DNA of 64,000 bases, taken from positions 62,001 to 126,000 of the forward strand of contig NZ_JAGHZZ010000001.1 of assembly GCF_017745095.1 (NCBI RefSeq), read 5' to 3'. Below are positions 42,580 to 52,494 of this stretch, piece after piece. Position 1 is the stretch's first letter; each line of letters begins with the position of its first letter. The notes below the pieces were generated by a model, which saw only the letters and a list, made by a program, of their open reading frames with translations, had not been told where the DNA came from and did no database searches. Source of the DNA: Sporocytophaga sp. Lineage in GTDB: Bacteria; Bacteroidota; Bacteroidia; Cytophagales; Cytophagaceae. Position numbers and translations under genes: made by a program.

Positions 42580-43203
42580 ATGGAAAATGAAAAACCAGAG
42601 TTCTGGGAAATTAACTTTATTGAAAAGCAGGAGATGTGGGGCTTTGAGCCAGCAAATGCTGCAATATTAACAAAGGATTTTTTTGTTAAGAATGCAGTAA
42701 AAAACATCCTAATTCCTGGGATTGGATATGGAAGAAATGCACAGGTTTTCAGAGAAAACGGAATAAATGTAACTGGGATTGAAATATCAAAAACGGCTAT
42801 AGCAATGGCAGAGAAACATTACGGCAATGAGATGAAAATCTATCATGGCTCTGTAACTAATATGCCCTTTGATAACTGTCAGTATGATGGAATTTTTTGC
42901 TATGCCCTAATCCATTTATTGGATAGATATGAAAGAGAGAAGTTAATCAGTGAATGCTACAATCAACTGGCGGAAAATGGCTACATGATTTTTACAACCA
43001 TTACCAAAGAAGCATCTACCTATGGTCAGGGACAATTAATCAGCAAAGATCGGTATGAAATGTTTGGCGGGGTTAAAATGTATTTTTATGACAGAGAGTC
43101 TATCGCCTCAGAGTTTAGCGGGGCAGGGCTGTTCGAAATCACAGAAATTGATGAGAACTATCCGTTCTATTTAATTAAATGCAGAAAAGTCAGAAGCCTT
43201 TAA
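42580..43203 (+). CDS. Class I SAM-dependent methyltransferase (TehB/thiopurine-like type)
   Basis: This 207-residue protein is placed from ATG 42580 (MENEKPEFWEINFIEKQEMW). WGFEPANAAI and the motif I variant ILIPGIGYGRNAQVFRENG (near residues 44-62), then VTGIEISKTAIAMAEKHYG and CYALIHLLDR, are typical of small methyltransferases that act on tellurite, thiols or other small molecules. The true substrate is unknown. It is a single-gene unit ended by a shared hairpin. Confidence 0.85.
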   Translation: MENEKPEFWEINFIEKQEMWGFEPANAAILTKDFFVKNAVKNILIPGIGYGRNAQVFRENGINVTGIEISKTAIAMAEKHYGNEMKIYHGSVTNMPFDNCQYDGIFCYALIHLLDRYEREKLISECYNQLAENGYMIFTTITKEASTYGQGQLISKDRYEMFGGVKMYFYDRESIASEFSGAGLFEITEIDENYPFYLIKCRKVRSL

Positions 43204-43226
43204 TATTTATAATAAGCCATTAAAAA

Positions 43227-43251
43227 AGGCTGTCCATATTATGGTCAGCCT
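43227..43251. terminator. Bidirectional hairpin terminator
   Basis: AGGCTG at 43227-43232 pairs with CAGCCT at 43246-43251, with an inner CCAT/ATGG pairing. It lies between the convergent methyltransferase and lipocalin-like genes, and an A run on the left serves the minus strand. Confidence 0.75.
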
Positions 43252-43305
43252 CTTCTTAACTTTCAACTTTAAGATTTGTGCTTAAAACTTAATACTTCGA
43301 ACTTA

Positions 43306-43686
43306 TTACTTTTTCGGTACAAGTGTCACAGCTCTCATCATGCCATGCTCTTCACCTTCAAAAGAAAGCTTCTCTTCGCTGATATCTTTGATTTGTTTTT
43401 CAACAGTTTTGCCACCTTCGCTGTAGTGTAAAGTAATTGTATTGTCATTTACTTCCCAGGTTCCATCCTGAGTTTGGCCCGCTTCAGTATATTCAAATTT
43501 GCCATCATTGGTAAACGAATAATAAACGCCTCCAATCGCATCTGGTGAAACTGTCGTTCCTCCAAGGACCAATTCTGTTGCCTTCCATTCTTTGGCAATC
43601 ATTTCCTTTTTTTCTTTAGCACAAGCCGTTACAAGTATTATAAGAACGATCAGAGCAGCGAATCTTTTTAAAAGCGAGGTTTTCAT
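43306..43686 (-). CDS. Lipocalin-like lipoprotein
   Basis: This 126-residue predicted lipoprotein has a lipobox near residue 22 (LVTACAKE). The mature part is a small lipocalin-like beta barrel: AKEWKATELVLGGT, YYSFTNDGKFEYTEAGQTQDG then TWEVNDNTITLHY and a closing EEKLSF strand. This pattern is frequent among Bacteroidota outer-membrane lipoproteins of unknown role. Single-gene unit. Confidence 0.8.
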   Translation of the reverse strand: MKTSLLKRFAALIVLIILVTACAKEKKEMIAKEWKATELVLGGTTVSPDAIGGVYYSFTNDGKFEYTEAGQTQDGTWEVNDNTITLHYSEGGKTVEKQIKDISEEKLSFEGEEHGMMRAVTLVPKK

Positions 43687-43882
43687 GATGATTTTTTAGT
43701 CAATAAGATGTTAATTTGCAGATCAATAAAAATTCTGTTTAAATCTACAGAAATTTTTATGCAAATGTAATAAAGCTTTTTAAACGGGAAAAGCCATCGT
43801 TGTAACTGCCTGTTAAGTACAACTAAACTTTTCTATGCCCAGATTGCTTTATGGAGTTTTACTTATAACTTTTCAGTTTCCA

Positions 43883-44986
43883 ATGGAAGTTCGTTTTCCA
43901 ATATATTTTAAGTTTACAACAATTCTTCTTGGACTAATCCTATTGGTTTATGTCCTAATAGAGGCACAGAACATTTTAATATTACTGGCTCTTGCCGGAC
44001 TTATTTCTCTTTTATTGCTCCCTCTGGTCCGCAGACTTGAGCGAAAAATACCTTCTACTTATGCAATTCTTATAGGCCTCGTCCTGATTATTATTGTCCT
44101 GGGCCTAGTTGGCATTTTCGTGTATTCCCAATTGGTAGATTTGATGGAATCACTTCCTGATATTACTCAAAGGCTCACCAAACTTGTAGAGCAAGGGAAT
44201 CCTTTCTTTGAAAAGTACTTAGGCGTAAAAAGAGGGCAGACCATAACTTATCTGAAAGAAGAGCTAATTAATTTACTTCATCAAAGTACAGCGATATTTT
44301 CGACAACTCTTTCTGTTACTACCGGGATATTTACAGCAGTAGGTCTTGTTCCGGTATTTATATTTTTCATGCTTTACTACAGGGCTTTTTTCAAGGATTT
44401 TTTACTTCTCTTATTTAAGGAAGAAAGTCATGGAGATGTGTTAAAGACAATTGAAAAAATAGAAATGGTAGCTCAATCATATCTTTCCGGATTGCTTATT
44501 GTCATTTCAATAATTTCAATTCTGAACGTAATAGGCCTCTATATAGTAGGAGTGGAATATGCAATATTCTTCGGATTGTTTGCAGGTATGCTGAATATAA
44601 TACCCTATATCGGAGTGTTTTTAGGCTCTACTCTTCCTATCGTATACACCGCCCTCAAAGGAGGTTCATTGATTCAATGCGTTGGTGCCGGTGCAGCCTT
44701 GTGGGTTGTTCAATTGCTTGAATCAAATTTTATAACACCAAACATAGTCGGAGGTAAAGTAAGTTTGAATCCTTTTGCTTCCATACTTGCTCTATTGATT
44801 GGCGGTGCAATCTGGGGTCCTTTGGGAATGATTCTCTTTGTCCCCTTCACTGCTATTCTAAAAGTTATCTTTGATGCCATTGACCCGCTTAAGCCTTATG
44901 GATTTATCCTTGGAGAACCTCCAACTGATAAGGATGAAGACAAAGAACCTTTCTACAAAAGAGTCTGGCCGTTTAAAAAGAAGTAG
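43883..44986 (+). CDS. AI-2E (TqsA/PerM-type) membrane transporter
   Basis: This 367-residue polytopic protein starts at ATG 43883 (MEVRFPIYFKFTTILLG). It shows the family plan: two N-terminal helices, a central soluble-like segment (LVEQGNPFFEKYLGVKR), and C-terminal helices with the conserved GLFAGMLNIIPYIGVFLGS near residue 230 and LLIGGAIWGPLGMILFVPF near 310. Members export AI-2 or other solutes, or sodium. Which solute is unknown here. A charged tail (DKDEDKEPFYKRVWPFKKK) ends it. Confidence 0.9.
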   Translation: MEVRFPIYFKFTTILLGLILLVYVLIEAQNILILLALAGLISLLLLPLVRRLERKIPSTYAILIGLVLIIIVLGLVGIFVYSQLVDLMESLPDITQRLTKLVEQGNPFFEKYLGVKRGQTITYLKEELINLLHQSTAIFSTTLSVTTGIFTAVGLVPVFIFFMLYYRAFFKDFLLLLFKEESHGDVLKTIEKIEMVAQSYLSGLLIVISIISILNVIGLYIVGVEYAIFFGLFAGMLNIIPYIGVFLGSTLPIVYTALKGGSLIQCVGAGAALWVVQLLESNFITPNIVGGKVSLNPFASILALLIGGAIWGPLGMILFVPFTAILKVIFDAIDPLKPYGFILGEPPTDKDEDKEPFYKRVWPFKKK

Positions 44987-45429
44987 AAGTAAGTATATTT
45001 AGCTCTCGCTTATCCAAAGTAAATGGACTTCATCCCTAACCTTTCTCCTGAAGACATAAACTCCAACTTAATCATTTTATAAATAATTCTTAAATAAAGA
45101 AAATAGCAACAGTGTGCGCAACAGCAAGGTCTTATCGGAAACTTTGTTGCTCTTTCTCAAACTGTTGCTCCCTATCTTATTATTACATTCCTCCTTAGCT
45201 TTCCTTATGATTAAGGAGAATTAATTCTTAATTCTACAAAGATGTATTAAGGGCAGTGGATTAATTATAATTTTTCTTCAAAAGGTTACACAGGAAATTT
45301 TTCTATTAAAAAAGCAATTATAAGCTCCTGTATTTCAGTGAGCATGTTAGATGACCTTAACAATTTTTAATTCTTTACAGTTCTTCAAGTACAGCTTCTC
45401 TCAGAGTTTGAATCTAAAAGCCTTTACTT
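44987..45429. other. Intergenic region with long imperfect hairpin and repeat relic
   Basis: No gene is visible. A phrase near 45030-45054 (CATCCCTAACCTTTCTCCTG) is a relic of a common Bacteroidota intergenic repeat, also near 23713. At 45105-45169 the perfect arms AGCAACAGT and ACTGTTGCT enclose further complementary GCAACA/TGTTGC elements, giving a large imperfect hairpin that may end the transporter transcript or be a mobile repeat. Confidence 0.55.
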
Positions 45430-46923
45430 ATGAGAAGAATCCTACAACAACAAAAAGACTTTGTCTTTTTATATTTTATTATTTCGGTTATGTGCCTTTC
45501 CTGCAGTTTTGCAGAGCAGGAGTCAGAAGAAAGGTGTGAGGGAAACATAGGAGTAGTGAAAGAAGATCATTCGGATAAACAATTTCAACACCTAATAAAG
45601 TTTGTCAATAACAATACTTCCCATTCATCTACTGACCTTCATAAAATTCGTCAAAGGGGTGTTCTGAAAGCCATAACAGGACTGGGCAGAACTAGCTACC
45701 ATATAAATAACAATGGAGCTCCTGGCGGATTCGAATATGAAATGTTACAAGCTTTAGCAAAACATCTCAACATTAAACTTGAAATTGTAGTTGCTGAAAG
45801 TGTGGAGTCTATGTATGATATGCTTAAAAGAGGAGAAGCTGACCTTATTGCATATCATTTGGTGCCAAGCAGGGAGAGGGATGATGACGTTAGTTATACC
45901 GTACCCTATAACCACATGAGGCAGGTAATTGTGCAGAGAAGTTCATCTTCTCTTCTGAAGGCCCCTTCAGATCTGGCTGGTAAAACAGTTCACATCCCCA
46001 AAGGGTCTCCTTTTAGGACGAGATTGGAACATCTTGAAGAAGAAATTGGTGAAGACATTCATATTCAAGAAAGAACTAAACTCGTCGGAGAGGAAGATTT
46101 GATATTGCAGGTTGCCAGAGGAAAAATTGATTATACAGTTGCGGAAGAAAATATTGCTCGCCTTACCCGAGCGTATTATCCAAACCTTGATATTCAATTG
46201 GCTATAAGTTATCCTCAGAAAATTTCCTGGGCAGTGGGAGAAAACACTCCCGATTTGTTAATGGAAATTAATAGTTGGATGACTAAGTATGTAGAAGGAA
46301 AAACATTTACGAAGACCTACAACAAGTATTTCCGATCGGGCCAACAAGGCCATGTCCAATGCGCTAGAGGCAAAGGGAAAAATTTGTCACAATACGATTG
46401 TCTTATAAAAAAATCGGCAAAGGAGATCGGATGGGACTGGAGGCTTTTGGCAGCTCTGGTATATCATGAGTCTAAGTTTAATCCACTTGCAAAGTCTTGG
46501 GCAGGAGCTTGCGGACTGATGCAGTTGATGCCATCTACAGGAGCACTCTTCGGTTTGGAAAACCCAGAAGATCCATATGAAAATATGAAAGCAGGCATCA
46601 AATATCTTAAATGGTTGGATAAGTACTGGAAAGAAAAGGTACCTGATCAGGATGAACGGCTCAAGTTTGTGCTGGCTTCCTATAATGCCGGTCAGGAGCA
46701 TGTTGCTGACGCCCAGCGTCTGGCAATAAAATATGAAAAGGATCCATTGGTATGGGATGATAACGTAGCTTACTTCTTGCTACAAAAGGCCCAGGTGAAG
46801 TACTACTCAGATCCGGTTGTCAAATTCGGATACTGCAGAGGCTCTGAGACATTTAACTATGTGAGCAATATTATAAGCAAGTTTCAATATTACAAGCAAT
46901 TAATACCTGACGAGATTATTTAA
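45430..46923 (+). CDS. MltF-like membrane-bound lytic transglycosylase with substrate-binding domain
   Basis: This 497-residue protein is probably a lipoprotein (VMCLSC before residue 25). Residues about 70-300 form an SBP_bac_3 ligand-binding domain (GVLKAITGLGRTSYHINNNG, YDMLKRGEADLIAYHLVPSR). Residues about 330-460 are a soluble lytic transglycosylase domain with the catalytic Glu in ALVYHESKFNPLAKSWAGAC and the GLMQLMPSTG and VLASYNAGQEHV motifs. MltF-type enzymes cut peptidoglycan to anhydro-muropeptides and couple this to ligand sensing. Full domain set is intact. Confidence 0.9.
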   Translation: MRRILQQQKDFVFLYFIISVMCLSCSFAEQESEERCEGNIGVVKEDHSDKQFQHLIKFVNNNTSHSSTDLHKIRQRGVLKAITGLGRTSYHINNNGAPGGFEYEMLQALAKHLNIKLEIVVAESVESMYDMLKRGEADLIAYHLVPSRERDDDVSYTVPYNHMRQVIVQRSSSSLLKAPSDLAGKTVHIPKGSPFRTRLEHLEEEIGEDIHIQERTKLVGEEDLILQVARGKIDYTVAEENIARLTRAYYPNLDIQLAISYPQKISWAVGENTPDLLMEINSWMTKYVEGKTFTKTYNKYFRSGQQGHVQCARGKGKNLSQYDCLIKKSAKEIGWDWRLLAALVYHESKFNPLAKSWAGACGLMQLMPSTGALFGLENPEDPYENMKAGIKYLKWLDKYWKEKVPDQDERLKFVLASYNAGQEHVADAQRLAIKYEKDPLVWDDNVAYFLLQKAQVKYYSDPVVKFGYCRGSETFNYVSNIISKFQYYKQLIPDEII

Positions 46924-46942
46924 AGTATGATTTTTATAAAGT

Positions 46943-47425
46943 ATGGAACATGTTCATCCATTTGTAGTTCATTTCCCTCTGGCATTGCTCATTACAGCGA
47001 GCTTTATGGGGTTGGTTGGTATATTTTACAGAAGAGGTTTGTTTAAAGAGATTGTTTTATGGCAATGTGTAGTTTCTTTATTCTTCCTGTTTCTTGCGAT
47101 TTTAAGTGGTTATAGTGATGAGGAAAGAATCATTGGTTCTTTACCTGTAGATGAGCTAATGACTGTACATAAGAAAAATTCTTACATTATTACTATACTG
47201 TTCCTTCTTCTTACTTCATGGCTGGTATTAAGAAAGAGGGTGATGAAAACAGTTGAATACTCTTCTTGGGTCGTATTTCTTACTATAGGAGGAGTTTCAG
47301 TTATTTATCAGGCCGTATTGGGAAGTAAGCTTGTTTATCGGGAGGGAGTTGGTGTGAAGCCTATGGAAATGGCAAAAGCTAAAGCTGCCGAGAAAATAAA
47401 ACAAGAAGCGAACATTAATTATTGA
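46943..47425 (+). CDS. DUF2231 membrane protein
   Basis: This 160-residue protein opens MEHVHPFVVHFPLALLITA, the hallmark of DUF2231 (two His near the start of the first helix, which could bind a metal or heme). Four membrane helices follow, and the tail is charged. Function unknown; some relatives sit beside redox genes. It begins 19 bp after the MltF-like gene, so it may be in its transcript. Confidence 0.85.
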   Translation: MEHVHPFVVHFPLALLITASFMGLVGIFYRRGLFKEIVLWQCVVSLFFLFLAILSGYSDEERIIGSLPVDELMTVHKKNSYIITILFLLLTSWLVLRKRVMKTVEYSSWVVFLTIGGVSVIYQAVLGSKLVYREGVGVKPMEMAKAKAAEKIKQEANINY

Positions 47426-47440
47426 AAAACAATGTAGCAT

Positions 47441-47468
47441 GTAGAGACGCCATGCATGGCGTCTCTAC
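47441..47468. repeat. Perfect 28-bp palindrome, dispersed-repeat type
   Basis: GTAGAGACGCCATG is followed by its exact complement CATGGCGTCTCTAC. It lies 15 bp after the DUF2231 stop. Very similar GTAGAGACG-type palindromes are scattered in genomes of Bacteroidota and other phyla. It could also end transcription, but no T tract follows. Confidence 0.85.
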
Positions 47469-47640
47469 TGAAATCGTTGAAATGATAATATGTACTTCTT
47501 TTAATTTTTGATTAGTTGACGGCTTTCGTGGCAGGCTTTAAAAGAAGGTCTTTTTTAAGTCTTGCTAAATTTCCATGGAGCTGTTTTATTTATTGAACAA
47601 GAATGAATTTCCCGGGTTAGCAATAATCAGGGATTTTTTT

Positions 47641-50600
47641 ATGAAAATACTAAAAAGCTTGAGTATTAGAAATAAGCTCCTTTTGCTTATAGGAGTCTTG
47701 CTCTTCCCTCTGCTTTACTTCAGTACAATCAATTTAATAAACCAAGTTAATGATCAAAAAAGGCTAGTATCTATTTTTGATAAAATCAAAAAGACGGAAC
47801 TTACATCCAACCTTATAAATGCTATTCAGAATGAAAGGATACTTAGTCAAGCATTCCTGGGCAATGAGGGAAAGCAATTTGAAAGGGAGCTTATAATTGC
47901 CAGAAAGGGGACGGACAAGGAAGTCGTTATTTTTAAACGTTTCCTGAATGAGTCTGACGAAGAGATTTCACATGGTTTTTACCTGACTCAACGGATTGGA
48001 GAGTATAGAAACGAAATAGATCATCTGAAAATAGACTCTTTATCCGACAATATCCTGTATAGTGATATTATTTACCATTTGCTTGATGATATTGAGCATA
48101 CAGCCTTTGTTATCAAAGAGCCGGCTCTTCAAAATGAAGTTTATACATTTCTTTATCTTCTTAATGCAAAAGAATCATTAGGCCAATTGCGGACGCTAGT
48201 GATGCGAGGAATCACCACAGGAAATTTTTCAATTAAAGACTACGGAGCTTTCTGTATTCGAAAAGCCTCCTATGAAAGAGATATTCAGGACTTTTTAACG
48301 GAATCATCCACAGATGTCTATAATTACTATTCTCAGGTTATTAAGGACAAAGCGTTTAAGGAAGTTCTGAGTACAATCGCTTTGATATATGAACGAGCAG
48401 ATATCGAAAATGTCGTCCAGACTCCTGAAGCATGGTTGACAAAAACAACAATTTGTATGGGGCAGCTGAATAGTGTTGCCATGTATGATATAAACCTCCT
48501 TAAAAAGGAGATGGATGACCTTCTTCATGTAGGACGAAGGAAAATGATAGTCTTCACAGCTTCTATCACGCTATTGGTTTTAATTTCTGTATTTCTTGCG
48601 ATTTATTTTATAAGAAACATTTCCATGTCTGTTATAAAATTAAAAGATGCATCAGAGCAAATCTCAAATGGTGATACCAATGTTGTACTTAAGATAAAAT
48701 CTAATGATGAGATCGGAGCCCTTGCCAAATCTTTTACATTAATGAGTGAAACAATGAAGCGTCAGGCAAATGTTGCTTCTGAAATCGGTAAGGGCAATTA
48801 TGATGTTAACATTGAGGTAAAGAGTGAACATGATCTTCTTGGTAACTCATTAAAAAAAATGAACAATAACCTCCGCAATTTTTCTATAAGAGAAAAAAGG
48901 AGAACCTGGGAACTCGACTTTGACAGGGAGCTTAATGACCTGATGCGCGGCCAAAGAAGTATTGATTTGCTGCTCAAAAAGATTATAGATTTTATTTCTG
49001 AAAAATTAAATGTACAAGTTGGTCTGATATACCTTTTGTCTGAATCTGAGGTGCTTAACGTTAAGGCTGCATGGGGTATCGATATTGATAAAGTAAGCGA
49101 TAAAGAATTTTCTTTTGAAGATTCAAGGCCGGGTCTCGCACTGAAGTATGAAAGGGTGGTAAAGTTAAAAGATATACCGGAATCTTATTTCAAGATTTAT
49201 TCAGGGCTTATAAAAGGACTACCATCCAATATTATCTGGGTGCCGCTGGTGTTTGAAGAGTTTAAAATAGGGGTTTTTGAACTTGCTTCTATTGAAGAGA
49301 TATCAAGGGAAAACATAGATTTCTTTATGGCCGAATGCGAAAAGATTTCAATGGTACTTCTAGGTCTGAGAGCGGTTGAGCGAACAAACGAATTACTCTC
49401 CGAATCTCAGAGCCAGGCAGAAATATTATCTGCTCAGCAAGAAACACTGAAGGAGGTTTATGAAGAATTGCTTTTACAGAAAAATAAGCTACAGGCATCC
49501 GAAGAAGAACTAAAGTCCAGTCAGGAAGAGCTGCAGGAGAAAAACGTGGAGCTAGAAGAAAAGGCTAGTCAGCTAGAAGAGCAGTATCAAGAGCTGAGGG
49601 TAAAGAATAGCCAGTTGGAGGAGGCTAGAAAATCAATTGAAAATAATTTGCTTCAACTCGAGGTTACATCCCGTTATAAATCAGAGTTTCTTGCAAATAT
49701 GTCTCATGAGCTAAGAACACCTTTGAACAGCATATTGATTCTATCAAAACTATTATTAGACAGCAAAGATGGCATTGAAGATAAGCATAAAGACTATGTT
49801 AAAATTATAAATCATTCTGGTGCAGATCTATTAAAGCTTATTAATGATGTACTTGATCTTTCAAAAATAGAGGCCGGAAGAATTAATACAGAAATAGTCA
49901 GTACACCTTTGGATGATTTGTTAATGAAAGACCAGTTCATCCATATTGCAAAGGAAAGAAATATTGAATTTAAAACGTCCATAAAACCCGGTCTGCCTGA
50001 GAAAATTTATACTGATAAATTCAGAGTGCAGCAAATTTTAAAAAACCTTCTTTCCAATGCATTCAAATTTACGCCATCCGGGGGCCAAATTTCTGTATCA
50101 GTTTATTATACTGATGATCAAGTAACATTTCAAAATGATACCTTAAAAACCTCAAAAAGAGTTATAGCATTTTCAGTAACTGATAGTGGTATTGGTATTT
50201 CTGAAAAAAAGCAGAAACTTATTTTTGATGCCTTCCAGCAGGAAGATTCATCAACCACAAGGAAATTCGGAGGCACTGGCTTGGGACTTTCTATTAGTAA
50301 GGAATTGGCAACTTTATTAGGAGGGGAAATTCATCTTAAAAGTGAAAAGGATAAGGGAAGTATTTTTACCCTATATCTGCCTGAGTTATCAGATGATTAT
50401 GAGCAGTCAAGTCCTTTGGTTTCACATGCAGAAGAAAAAGAAAATTCAGAAAAGGAGCAGCAAGAAAATATAGATATACAACGAAATGAATCTGTTTTGC
50501 TGATTATTGAAGATGACGTCAATTTTTCTAAAGTCATATCTGATATTGCGCAATCCAAAGGATACAGGACCATTGTTGCACATACGGGCCATGATGCTAT

Positions 50601-51666
50601 AAAAATGGCATTTGAAAATGCTCCTGGAGTTATAATACTGGACATTGGTTTGCCCGATATAACCGGATGGGAAGTACTTGAAAAGATTCGGAAGCATGAC
50701 ATTTTGAAAGATGTTCCGGTTCATATTCTTTCAGGAGAGAAAGATGCAGGCCTAGTTAAAGACTTTTCCAATGTTTGGTTTGAACAAAAGCCTGTTGGTA
50801 AAGAAGTCCTTGAAAAGACATTTTTTGAGATAGAAAGACATAACAATAAAGCACTCAAACAAATTTTGATTATTGAAGCAGCAAATGAGTTGGAAGAGAA
50901 AATCAAGAGAGTTGTTAATCAGGATTCTGTGAAAATCGCGCATTCCCAAGTAGTTGAAGAGTCCGAGAAACTGATACCATTAAAAAAGTTTGATTGCATT
51001 ATTATGGAGTTCCATCTTTCTGATAATGATTTCCAGGTATTGCAAATCATCAGAAGAGATGAAAAAAATTTTAACACCCCTGTTATTATTTATACTGAAG
51101 AAAGTTTTTCTGAAGAAGATGAAAGGAGGATAAAAAAGTTTACGGAGTCAATCATCATAAAAGCTCCTCAATCAGGAGAACGACTTGCCGATGAGATAAA
51201 TCTGTTTTTGTATCATGTTAAAGGAAGCAGATCAAAAGATAATGCTCTAAAAGGAAAGTTTATTAGTTCAGATAATGCATTGAGGAACAAAAAAGTATTG
51301 ATCGCTGACGATGACATCAGGAATGTCTATGCTTTGATAAATGTTCTGGAATCCGAAGGAGTGAAAGTCATTTCAGCGGGTGATGGTAGAGAGGCACTAC
51401 AGCAAATAACTGAACATAAAGACATTGATTTGGTTCTTATGGATATCATGATGCCTGAAATGGATGGATATGAAGCAATGAGGCGAATCAGGGAAATAGA
51501 TGAATATAAGGACATTCCAATTATAGCGCTCACTGCCAAAGCCATGAAGGGCGACAAGGAAAAGTGCATAAAAGCAGGAGCTTCTGACTATGTGAGCAAA
51601 CCAATGGATGTTGAAAGATTGTTATCTCTTATGCGAGTGTGGTTGTATGAAAGAAGGAAAAGATAA
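47641..51666 (+). CDS. Hybrid sensor histidine kinase with three receiver domains
   Basis: The product is 1341 residues from ATG 47641 (MKILKSLSIRNKLLLLIGVL). Order: membrane helix; extracytoplasmic nitrate-sensing-type helical domain (NLINAIQNERILSQAFLGNE, residues about 58-300); second membrane helix; HAMP; GAF-like domain; long coiled coil; HisKA with His689 in NMSHELRTPLNSI; HATPase with GTGLGLSISKEL. Then three REC domains: REC1 (Asp1001 in ILDIGLPDITG), REC2 with Glu1123 where the Asp should be (IIMEFHLSD) and a lost acidic pocket (IIEAANE), and REC3 (Asp1268 in LMDIMMPEMDG). REC2 may be a permanently 'on-like' or structural domain. The gene overlaps cheR by 20 bp. Confidence 0.92.
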   Translation: MKILKSLSIRNKLLLLIGVLLFPLLYFSTINLINQVNDQKRLVSIFDKIKKTELTSNLINAIQNERILSQAFLGNEGKQFERELIIARKGTDKEVVIFKRFLNESDEEISHGFYLTQRIGEYRNEIDHLKIDSLSDNILYSDIIYHLLDDIEHTAFVIKEPALQNEVYTFLYLLNAKESLGQLRTLVMRGITTGNFSIKDYGAFCIRKASYERDIQDFLTESSTDVYNYYSQVIKDKAFKEVLSTIALIYERADIENVVQTPEAWLTKTTICMGQLNSVAMYDINLLKKEMDDLLHVGRRKMIVFTASITLLVLISVFLAIYFIRNISMSVIKLKDASEQISNGDTNVVLKIKSNDEIGALAKSFTLMSETMKRQANVASEIGKGNYDVNIEVKSEHDLLGNSLKKMNNNLRNFSIREKRRTWELDFDRELNDLMRGQRSIDLLLKKIIDFISEKLNVQVGLIYLLSESEVLNVKAAWGIDIDKVSDKEFSFEDSRPGLALKYERVVKLKDIPESYFKIYSGLIKGLPSNIIWVPLVFEEFKIGVFELASIEEISRENIDFFMAECEKISMVLLGLRAVERTNELLSESQSQAEILSAQQETLKEVYEELLLQKNKLQASEEELKSSQEELQEKNVELEEKASQLEEQYQELRVKNSQLEEARKSIENNLLQLEVTSRYKSEFLANMSHELRTPLNSILILSKLLLDSKDGIEDKHKDYVKIINHSGADLLKLINDVLDLSKIEAGRINTEIVSTPLDDLLMKDQFIHIAKERNIEFKTSIKPGLPEKIYTDKFRVQQILKNLLSNAFKFTPSGGQISVSVYYTDDQVTFQNDTLKTSKRVIAFSVTDSGIGISEKKQKLIFDAFQQEDSSTTRKFGGTGLGLSISKELATLLGGEIHLKSEKDKGSIFTLYLPELSDDYEQSSPLVSHAEEKENSEKEQQENIDIQRNESVLLIIEDDVNFSKVISDIAQSKGYRTIVAHTGHDAIKMAFENAPGVIILDIGLPDITGWEVLEKIRKHDILKDVPVHILSGEKDAGLVKDFSNVWFEQKPVGKEVLEKTFFEIERHNNKALKQILIIEAANELEEKIKRVVNQDSVKIAHSQVVEESEKLIPLKKFDCIIMEFHLSDNDFQVLQIIRRDEKNFNTPVIIYTEESFSEEDERRIKKFTESIIIKAPQSGERLADEINLFLYHVKGSRSKDNALKGKFISSDNALRNKKVLIADDDIRNVYALINVLESEGVKVISAGDGREALQQITEHKDIDLVLMDIMMPEMDGYEAMRRIREIDEYKDIPIIALTAKAMKGDKEKCIKAGASDYVSKPMDVERLLSLMRVWLYERRKR

Positions 51667-52489
51667 TAAAATAGTATTATTAGAAGATGATCAATTAGAG
51701 GATCTGTTCGTGTCACTTAGACAAAGGTATGGATATGATTTTACAGGTTATGCAAAAGCTTCAATAAAACGCAGAGTTCAGAAGTTTATAGATACCATTG
51801 AAATGGAGTCAGTAGATCTCCTCAAAAATCAATTGCTGAGAGATGAAGCGTTTTTCAAATATTTTTTGGATGAGATTACAGTCAATGTAACGGAAATGTT
51901 CCGTGACCCTTTGTTTTTCGCAAGTCTTAAAAAAAATGTTTTTCCCCTGTTAAATACCTACCCTTTTATAAAGATATGGGATGCAGGCTGTTCTTCCGGT
52001 GAGGAATTATATTCTCTTGCCATTTTCCTTGACGAAGAGGGGCTTTATGGAAAATCAAGAATCTATGCAACTGACATTAGTCAGCGTGTTCTCGACAAGG
52101 CAATGGATGGTATTTATCCTATAGACATGATGAAGGAGTACACGGGAAATTATATTCATGCAGGCGGTAAGCGGTCTTTTTCAGAATATTATACAGCTAT
52201 GTATGGCAATGCAATATTTCGTGGCAGACTAAAGAAAAATGTAATGTTTTCTGCTCACAACCTCGCTGTAGATGAGTCTTTCAATGAATTTAATCTCATC
52301 GTATGCCGCAATGTACTTATATATTTCAACAGAGATCTTCAGGAGAGAGTTATTGAGTTGTTTTTAAAAAGTCTACCGGTTTTTGGGTTCCTTGCTTTAG
52401 GTAATAAAGAAACGCTTTCGTTTTCTATATTCAGAGATCATTTCGAAGAAATAGACAAAGCGCAAAAGATATACAGAAGGATAAATTGA
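51647..52489 (+). CDS. cheR: CheR-type protein-glutamate methyltransferase
   Basis: This 280-residue enzyme starts at ATG 51647, 20 bp inside the kinase gene; the upstream frame from 51608 adds residues unlike the family. An N-terminal helical CheR_N part (YDFTGYAKASIKRRVQKF) leads into the SAM domain with IWDAGCSSGEELYSLAI (near residue 105). ARIYATDIS-type YATDISQRVLDKA follows, and NEFNLIVCRNVLIYFNRDLQ fits the family. CheR enzymes methylate glutamates in receptor signalling helices, but no chemoreceptor is encoded nearby, so the kinase coiled coil is a candidate target. Confidence 0.92.
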   Translation: MKEGKDNKIVLLEDDQLEDLFVSLRQRYGYDFTGYAKASIKRRVQKFIDTIEMESVDLLKNQLLRDEAFFKYFLDEITVNVTEMFRDPLFFASLKKNVFPLLNTYPFIKIWDAGCSSGEELYSLAIFLDEEGLYGKSRIYATDISQRVLDKAMDGIYPIDMMKEYTGNYIHAGGKRSFSEYYTAMYGNAIFRGRLKKNVMFSAHNLAVDESFNEFNLIVCRNVLIYFNRDLQERVIELFLKSLPVFGFLALGNKETLSFSIFRDHFEEIDKAQKIYRRIN

Positions 52490-52494
52490 TAGAT

